A DNA stretch of 18,662 nt from JAQUGA01 sp964521105. Lineage in GTDB: Bacteria > Bacteroidota > Bacteroidia > Bacteroidales > WCHB1-69. The notes under the pieces were generated by a model. The model was not told the DNA's origin, made no database searches, and saw only the letters and a list, made by a program, of their open reading frames with translations. The stretch lies in assembly GCA_964521105.1 (NCBI GenBank), contig CAZFPO010000051.1, positions 1 through 18,662 on the forward strand, written 5' to 3'. This document shows, piece by piece, positions 14,530-18,662 of the stretch; positions within the stretch are counted from its first letter, which is position 1, and every line of letters starts with the position of its first letter. Made by a program: the position numbers and the translations under genes.

Positions 14530-15097
14530 TGGCAGCCTCCTCTAATCGATAAAGGTTTACAATTCGTGTTTTTAAAATAGTTCGGGCATTATTTACATGC
14601 CATGTTGATGTGCCTTCTTTGATGTTAAGTGTTTTAGCAATTTCGGCATGCGAAAACCCATCAAAAACAAACATGTTAAACACGGTTCTACTCATTGGTG
14701 GTAAATCGTTTAACATTTTCATTAGTTCGGCAGAAGTTAAATTTCCAATAGCATCATTAAAGTTATATTGATTAATGTTCGAATCATTTACATCATCAAT
14801 TGAAATTCCTTGATGTTTCTTATTTTTTCTCAGGTAATCGATGGCAGTATTTACCATAATTCGTTTCATCCAACCCTCAAAAGAACCCTCAAAATTATAT
14901 TGATGTAGATTTTGAAATATTTTGATGTAGCCTTCCTGTAGCAAGTCTTTTGCTTCATTTTGATGGTCGGAATAACGAGTACAAATATTCATCATTGTAT
15001 TATAGAAATTTTTAAACAACTCCTCTTGAGCCTTTGTGCTGCCTTTTATAGCATCACGAATTATGCTGTTAAGATCGTTGTTCTTTTCAATTTTCAT
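14522..15097 (-). CDS. ECF-type RNA polymerase sigma factor
   Basis: Sigma-70 family factor of the extracytoplasmic-function class, 191 residues from the ATG at 15095-15097. That start, preceded by a purine-rich GGAA, is preferred over a TTG 54 bases further up, which would give 209. Region 2 spans ~24-93, with 'AKDLLQEGYIKIFQNLHQYN' (49-68) for core binding and 'GWMKRIMVNTAIDYLRKNKK' (75-94) for -10 recognition. Region 4 spans ~122-180, with 'LPPMSRTVFNMFVFDGFSHA' (132-151) and the helix-turn-helix 'EIAKTLNIKEGTSTWHVNNA' (152-171). Its last codon and stop overlap the next gene's start (ATGGATAA), the usual arrangement for a sigma factor and its membrane partner. An imperfect palindrome (CTCAATAATTATTTGAG, about 15148-15164) lies upstream and could be an autoregulatory site. 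Confidence 0.92.
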   Translation of the reverse strand: MKIEKNNDLNSIIRDAIKGSTKAQEELFKNFYNTMMNICTRYSDHQNEAKDLLQEGYIKIFQNLHQYNFEGSFEGWMKRIMVNTAIDYLRKNKKHQGISIDDVNDSNINQYNFNDAIGNLTSAELMKMLNDLPPMSRTVFNMFVFDGFSHAEIAKTLNIKEGTSTWHVNNARTILKTRIVNLYRLEEAANG

Positions 15098-15224
15098 TTC
15101 CGTGATATTTCTATAGACGAATTTTTGTGTGCGAATATTGGGTAAGCTCAATAATTATTTGAGTATTTACAATACAACTTACATTATACTTACATTAACG
15201 GTTTTTTGTTTCTTTTTGTTGTAG

Positions 15225-15309
15225 TTTGTTGTATCGAGTTGAACGAAGTCTGATACTTCGTTCAATAACTTCGTCAGTTGTACGAAGTCTCCAGACTTCA
15301 TACAACAAA
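15225..15309. repeat. 85-bp cruciform-like inverted repeat element
   Basis: Terminal inverted repeats TTTGTTGTAT (15225-15234) and ATACAACAAA (15300-15309) enclose two hairpins. Hairpin 1 is TTGAACGAAGT / ACTTCGTTCAA, 11 perfect base pairs with a 5-base loop (15239-15265). Hairpin 2 is GTTGTA-C-GAAGTCT / AGACTTC-A-TACAAC, 13 pairs with one mismatch around a 2-base centre (15277-15306). It begins 3 bp after the stop of the minus-strand transporter gene. It resembles a REP/MITE-like miniature element rather than a simple terminator because no T-run follows on either strand. Confidence 0.8.
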
Positions 15310-15311
15310 TT

Positions 15312-16595
15312 TTACACTTTTTTTGCTATAAATTTATCGTAAATTAAAAGTCCTACTACAGTAAGCAAGCCGATACCAGCAAAAATTAACCAAAACAGAG
15401 TTGGCTGTCCTTGTTGTTCAATTATACGAACATACAAAAACGCTCCTAAAATTCCTCCAATTCCACTTCCAATAACGCCATATAAAAAAGAGTACCCTAA
15501 ATAAAGAGCTTTTTTGTCAGGCGGTGCAATTTCACCAATGTAAGCAATAAATTTTGGGTGAGCTGTCATTTCGCCTATCGAAAAAATAAATAATCCAGCA
15601 ACAAAAACCCACGCATTTGCCGATAAAGCTAACATAACAATGCCCAAAGTTCCTATTGTAATTCCAGCAATCATTGTAGGTAATGCTTTAGTTTTTCGTA
15701 CTATAGCCGAAATTACCAATTGTAATAATATGATTGCACCCGCGTTAACAACGGTAACATGTTCGGCTTCAAATTTCCATGTTGGGTTATCCATAAAATT
15801 GGATAACAATGAATTAACTACATTATTCACGGGTGTCATGTCTAAATATTCTTTCAAATACCATAAAACGGAGTCGAACATTTGAAAATACAGAATCCAA
15901 AAACAGGAATAAATTAAAATCATTGAAAGAAAGCGAAAGTCTTTTAAAACAAATATCATTTCTTTTAAAACTTGTCCAATACTTTTCCCAGTTTCAGGTT
16001 TTTTTGGTTCTTTAAACAAGAAAAAATTTACCAATAGCAAACTTCCTGTAATTGCCGAAGCCATGAAGAAAATATAGGTGTAGGAAAAGCTTTTTAAATA
16101 AGGAATTAAAACTAATGGAAATAGAAATGCCCCGAGGTTAATCGACCAATAAAATATTCCAAAACCCAAACTGCTGTTTTCCTTCGTAGTTTCGCGAGCG
16201 ATGGTGCCCGAAATAAGTGGTTTAAAAAATCCAGCTCCCACAGCCATTAAAAGTAAGCTTGAAAACACCATGATGTATGAAGAGGATAAGCCAGTTAAAA
16301 AATAGCCAGTACTCATTACAATAAATGCAAAAAATAGTGTTTTACGATATCCATATCGGTCGGCTATGGCACCAGATAAAATGGGTAATAAATACAAAAG
16401 TGGTGTAATTGTACTTTTAATAACGCCAACACTCTCTTTTGAAAATCCCAAACCACCTTCGGAAATGTTCATTATAAGGTAAACGGATAAAACAGACATT
16501 ACGCCATAGTATGAGCCACGTTCAAAAAACTCCATTAATATTACTGTCCAAAAGTTCTTTGTGAACTTTTTTTGTTTTGGGTTTAAGTTATTCAT
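15312..16595 (-). CDS. POT/PTR-type peptide MFS transporter
   Basis: Inner-membrane major facilitator protein of 427 residues with about 12 hydrophobic helices, predicted to take up di- or tripeptides with protons. Two signatures of the proton-dependent oligopeptide transporter family are visible: the helix-1 motif E22-FF-E25-R26-GS-YYG (ExxERxxYYG) and the PTR2 signature 'FYWSINLGAF' (148-157) in helix 5. 'ADRYGYRKTL' (78-87) is the MFS loop 2-3 motif. 'GAGFFKPLISG' (120-130) also fits. It is shorter than many bacterial POT members (about 450-500) and some central segments look divergent, so the substrate is uncertain. Its ATG lies 6 bp after the stop of the secreted EEP protein gene, indicating one transcript. 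Confidence 0.82.
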   Translation of the reverse strand: MNNLNPKQKKFTKNFWTVILMEFFERGSYYGVMSVLSVYLIMNISEGGLGFSKESVGVIKSTITPLLYLLPILSGAIADRYGYRKTLFFAFIVMSTGYFLTGLSSSYIMVFSSLLLMAVGAGFFKPLISGTIARETTKENSSLGFGIFYWSINLGAFLFPLVLIPYLKSFSYTYIFFMASAITGSLLLVNFFLFKEPKKPETGKSIGQVLKEMIFVLKDFRFLSMILIYSCFWILYFQMFDSVLWYLKEYLDMTPVNNVVNSLLSNFMDNPTWKFEAEHVTVVNAGAIILLQLVISAIVRKTKALPTMIAGITIGTLGIVMLALSANAWVFVAGLFIFSIGEMTAHPKFIAYIGEIAPPDKKALYLGYSFLYGVIGSGIGGILGAFLYVRIIEQQGQPTLFWLIFAGIGLLTVVGLLIYDKFIAKKV

Positions 16596-16601
16596 AAAAA
16601 T

Positions 16602-17705
16602 TTATTCAATAATATCAACATAAACTGGAAGGTGATCGGAATATCCGCCACTATATTTAAACCCGATATAAGTTCTAAAGTTTTTTTGTCCTACATAGGT
16701 ATCATCAGGAATAAGTAAAAATGGAGCTCTGAAAATATTTGCTCCTTTTTCGCCCACATGTAGTCCTTTTGTACGGGTTAAAAATTCATGAGAAACAATT
16801 ATTTGGTCGAGAATTCCCCAATGTTCTTGGTATTTATGGCTTCCATATCTTCCTTCTTTATGAATTGGAAACATCAAATTTATCACGTCATTGGGAGATG
16901 CGTTTATAGTATCTGGAAGAGCACGTAAATGTTTTATCAAACTTTCATCCGAAGGATAGTCGTTTAAATCGCCCATCATTAAAATTAAAGTATGAGGATT
17001 AATGTTTAAAAGTGAATCTACTTTTATACGGAGGATGTCGGCTGCTTGATTTCTTTTTTCGATGGTAGCAGCATATCCGCCATAACGTGAGGGCCAGTGA
17101 TTTACAAACAAATGAACGGTATCGGGCGAAAATTTAAAAACACCACAAACGTATAAAATATCACGTGTTTTACCATTGGGGTCATCTAAAAAATTTACTG
17201 TAATTGGCTCAGAGTGAATTACACGAAATCTGTCGGTTCGATACAATAAGGCTACATCGATTCCTCTATTATCGGGCGAATCGTAATGAACAATACCATA
17301 TTTTGCCGAGGATAAACCCGAGCGTTTGGTTAAATCTTCCAACACTCTTCGGTTTTCAACTTCACACATCCCTATTATCTCTGGAAAATCCCAACCTCCA
17401 ATTGAAGTAAAAACTTTGGCTAAATTATTTACTTTTTTCCAATATTTCGATTTTGTCCAATGATTGGCTCCATCGGGAGTAAATGATTCATCTGCTTTTA
17501 AGCTATCATCTTCGGTATCATAAAAATTTTCGGTATTGTAAAAAACAATTCGGGCTTTGTTCGAACGAGGTTGGTCATCAAAGGATTTCCAAAAGTCGTC
17601 CTGATTGTTTATTTGTGTTATCTTTGTTGAGTCAATTTGACCTTTTAAGTTTAAGCATAGCATTAATAAAATGCAGAAACTACTTATTTGAAATTTTATT
17701 CGCAT
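16602..17705 (-). CDS. Exported endonuclease/exonuclease/phosphatase family protein
   Basis: A 367-residue protein from the ATG at 17703-17705; an upstream TTG adding five residues is less likely because it would lengthen the signal peptide. The signal peptide 'MRIKFQISSFCILLMLCLNL' (1-20) ends 'KGQ', typical of Bacteroidota. The EEP fold is complete: Asn57 ('VFYNTENFYD'), Glu115 ('GMCEVEN'), 'VHYDSPDNRGIDVALLY' (139-155), His203 ('VNHWPSR'), Asp246/Asn248 ('MMGDLNDYPSD'), 'WGILDQIIVS' (296-305) and Asp357-His358 ('YSDHLPVYVD'). Export to the periplasm or beyond fits a secreted nuclease or phosphodiesterase; the substrate cannot be told. It is a distant paralogue of the cytoplasmic xth product at the other end of the window. 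The peptide transporter gene follows 6 bp downstream. Confidence 0.87.
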   Translation of the reverse strand: MRIKFQISSFCILLMLCLNLKGQIDSTKITQINNQDDFWKSFDDQPRSNKARIVFYNTENFYDTEDDSLKADESFTPDGANHWTKSKYWKKVNNLAKVFTSIGGWDFPEIIGMCEVENRRVLEDLTKRSGLSSAKYGIVHYDSPDNRGIDVALLYRTDRFRVIHSEPITVNFLDDPNGKTRDILYVCGVFKFSPDTVHLFVNHWPSRYGGYAATIEKRNQAADILRIKVDSLLNINPHTLILMMGDLNDYPSDESLIKHLRALPDTINASPNDVINLMFPIHKEGRYGSHKYQEHWGILDQIIVSHEFLTRTKGLHVGEKGANIFRAPFLLIPDDTYVGQKNFRTYIGFKYSGGYSDHLPVYVDIIE

Positions 17706-17717
17706 GGAATTTTTTTT

Positions 17718-17725
17718 CAAACATA
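17718..17725 (-). promoter_or_regulatory. Candidate -7 box (TATGTTTG) for the EEP-transporter operon
   Basis: On the minus strand TATGTTTG is an exact match to TAnnTTTG, ending 12 bases before the EEP gene ATG. The nearest TTTG upstream is 26 bases away, longer than ideal, so the -33 element is uncertain. The 67-bp region between this gene and the divergent alkD-like gene must hold both promoters. Confidence 0.45.
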
Positions 17726-17772
17726 GTCAAAATTGATGAAATAAAAGTGTTCAAATAGTAAATTATTTTATC

Positions 17773-18459
17773 ATGGAAAAGAACGAGCAAATTTTGCAGG
17801 ATATTATCTCCTTTTTTAAAGATAATTATTGCGAAGAAAACCGAAAAGGAATGAGTCGCTACGGAATTGATATCGAAAATGCCTTTGGAATTAAAATGCC
17901 TATAATCCGTGAAATTGCAAAAATGCACAAAAAAAACCATGAGTTAGCTCTTTTATTGTGGGATACGGGTTTTCATGAGGCTCGAATTTTGGCTTCATTT
18001 ATTGCCGACCCCGCTCAAGCAACTCATGAATTGATTGATAAATGGATTTCAGGATTTAAATCGTGGGATTTGTGCGATCAATGCTGTGGATATTTTGTGA
18101 AAACCGCTTTAGCTTTCGATATTGTTTACAAATACGAAAATGATGAACGAGAATTTTATCGCCGAACTGCATTTTCGATGATTGCTCGCTTAGGAGTTAA
18201 TGATAAAAAAGCCACTAATGAGCAATTTTTCCCATTTTTTAAACTTATTGAAAAACATTCGACCGACTCACGAAATATGGTTAAAAAGGCTGTTAACTGG
18301 GCTTTACGACAAATGGGCAAACGCAACCAAACATTACTGGTTGATGCCCAAGAATTGGCTTGGAAATTAAAAAATTCTTCAGATAAAACTGCACGATGGA
18401 TTGGTTCAGACGCTTATCGCGAATTAAATGATGATAAAATATTGGCTCGGATAAAATAA
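17773..18459 (+). CDS. DNA alkylation repair protein, AlkD-like HEAT-repeat glycosylase
   Basis: A 228-residue, mostly helical protein of the DNA alkylation repair enzyme family, which removes bulky or cationic alkylated bases (3-methyl- and 7-methyl-purines) by backbone contacts without flipping the base. The catalytic triad region is recognisable: Trp98 and Asp102 in 'KSWDLCDQCC' (matching Bacillus cereus AlkD Trp109/Asp113), Arg130-Arg131 in 'YRRTAFSMIARL' (Arg148), and Trp176 in 'KKAVNWALRQMGK' (Trp187). 'GIDIENAFGIKMPIIREIAK' (31-50) and 'DKTARWIGSDAYREL' (204-218) are further family strings. It is divergent from the EEP operon and followed by the hairpin repeat pair. With xth and uvrC, this is the third DNA repair gene in the window. 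Confidence 0.92.
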   Translation: MEKNEQILQDIISFFKDNYCEENRKGMSRYGIDIENAFGIKMPIIREIAKMHKKNHELALLLWDTGFHEARILASFIADPAQATHELIDKWISGFKSWDLCDQCCGYFVKTALAFDIVYKYENDEREFYRRTAFSMIARLGVNDKKATNEQFFPFFKLIEKHSTDSRNMVKKAVNWALRQMGKRNQTLLVDAQELAWKLKNSSDKTARWIGSDAYRELNDDKILARIK

Positions 18460-18465
18460 CTTTAA

Positions 18466-18600
18466 AGTCGTCCTCCGACTACTACAGCATTTTCGTATTA
18501 GTCGGGGGACGACTAAATAAAAATAACTCACCAACTAATAGCGTAACAATTCCTTCAAAGTCTACTCTCGCTATTTTCGTATTAGTCGGGGGACGACTAA
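18466..18600. repeat. Hairpin repeat pair sharing a 28-bp sequence
   Basis: Arms at 18466-18481 and 18499-18514 are complementary over 16 bases with one T-G mismatch, enclosing a 17-base loop. The right half (28 bases, 18489-18516, containing TTAGTCGGGGGACGACTAA) recurs exactly at 18573-18600, 84 bp on, where the left arm has decayed (AAAGTCTACTCTCG). The G-rich arm stands out in this A+T-rich DNA. It begins 6 bp after the alkD-like stop and ends 13 bp before the stop of the convergent gene. Its arrangement resembles a REP-type intergenic element; a T-run expected for a simple terminator is missing. Confidence 0.8.
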
Positions 18601-18613
18601 CTAAGCTAAAAAA

Positions 18614-18662
18614 CTATTTTACACAAACCATTTTCTTTGATTCTACAATTTTACCATCTACG
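18614..18662 (-). CDS. C-terminal end of a gene, possibly with a type IX secretion sorting tail
   Basis: The minus strand is open from the window edge to a TAG stop at 18614-18616 and encodes 16 residues minus the stop, VDGKIVESKKMVCVK at the C-terminus. A terminal Gly, then a short polar stretch, then 'KK' and a hydrophobic-alternating end with a final Lys is how many type IX secretion (Por) type A sorting domains finish ('...G....KKVVVK'). Too little is visible to decide the family, and the reading frame is supported only by this resemblance and by its convergent placement after the hairpin repeat. Confidence 0.45.
   Translation of the reverse strand, partial: VDGKIVESKKMVCVK

Noticed and set aside
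15098..15151. Longer sigma factor start at a TTG (209 residues)
   Set aside because: The extra 18 residues do not resemble sigma region 2, and the ATG at 15095-15097 has a purine-rich stretch just upstream and gives the usual family length.
15277..15306. Intrinsic terminator of the peptide transporter gene
   Set aside because: The hairpin is strong but no T-run follows on the minus strand, and it is part of a larger symmetric element. It could still stop transcription, so it is described as a repeat.
17583..17595. AAAGTCGTCCTG inside the EEP gene, similar to the REP arm AAAGTCGTCCTC
   Set aside because: It lies in well conserved coding sequence with no matching arm nearby; treated as chance.

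Overview
The window looks like a chromosomal piece of an A+T-rich member of the Bacteroidota, probably Bacteroidales-like. The evidence is a DUF4492 gene in front of cydA, a gliding-type (GldH-like) lipoprotein, a PorP/SprF-like barrel, signal peptides ending in '-GQ' or '-SQ', a PD40/OmpA protein and promoters resembling the Bacteroides -33 TTTG / -7 TAnnTTTG consensus. The run of exactly 100 Ns at 3833-3932 marks a scaffold gap, so this is a draft or metagenome assembly.

Layout. 1-1555 (minus): DUF4492 protein followed by cytochrome bd oxidase subunit I, whose C-terminus runs off the left edge. 1753-3555 (plus): exodeoxyribonuclease III, then a coiled-coil OmpA-type lipoprotein. 3556-4330 is a non-coding block of nearly identical 129-bp and 121-bp tandem units, each rich in hairpins, between convergent genes and containing the assembly gap. 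4331-6622 (minus): GldH-like lipoprotein then UvrC. 6742-8286 (minus): PD40/carboxypeptidase-regulatory/OmpA protein with its own intrinsic terminator. 8480-12020 (plus): a viroplasmin-RNase H protein, an N-acetyl sugar amidotransferase-type PP-loop enzyme and a NodU/CmcH-family carbamoyltransferase. 12026-15097 (minus): an ECF sigma factor, an unusual protein joining a cytoplasmic anti-sigma-like tail, one membrane helix, a long Asn/Ser/Thr-rich linker and a PorP/SprF-like barrel, and a small outer-membrane barrel. 15312-17705 (minus): a secreted endonuclease/exonuclease/phosphatase protein and a POT-type peptide transporter. 17773-18459 (plus): an AlkD-like DNA alkylation repair protein. The right edge holds a hairpin repeat pair and the last 16 codons of a minus-strand gene that could end in a type IX secretion signal.

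Functional reading. Most genes are housekeeping: respiration, DNA repair (Xth, UvrC, AlkD), RNA-DNA hybrid removal, peptide uptake and envelope maintenance. The parts most worth a second look are the sigma factor / trans-envelope fusion / barrel operon, which has the layout of an envelope-sensing regulatory module; the PP-loop and carbamoyltransferase pair, which sits outside any visible polysaccharide cluster; and three different hairpin-rich repeat families, all placed at gene 3' ends. No rRNA, tRNA, CRISPR array, transposase or phage gene was recognised.
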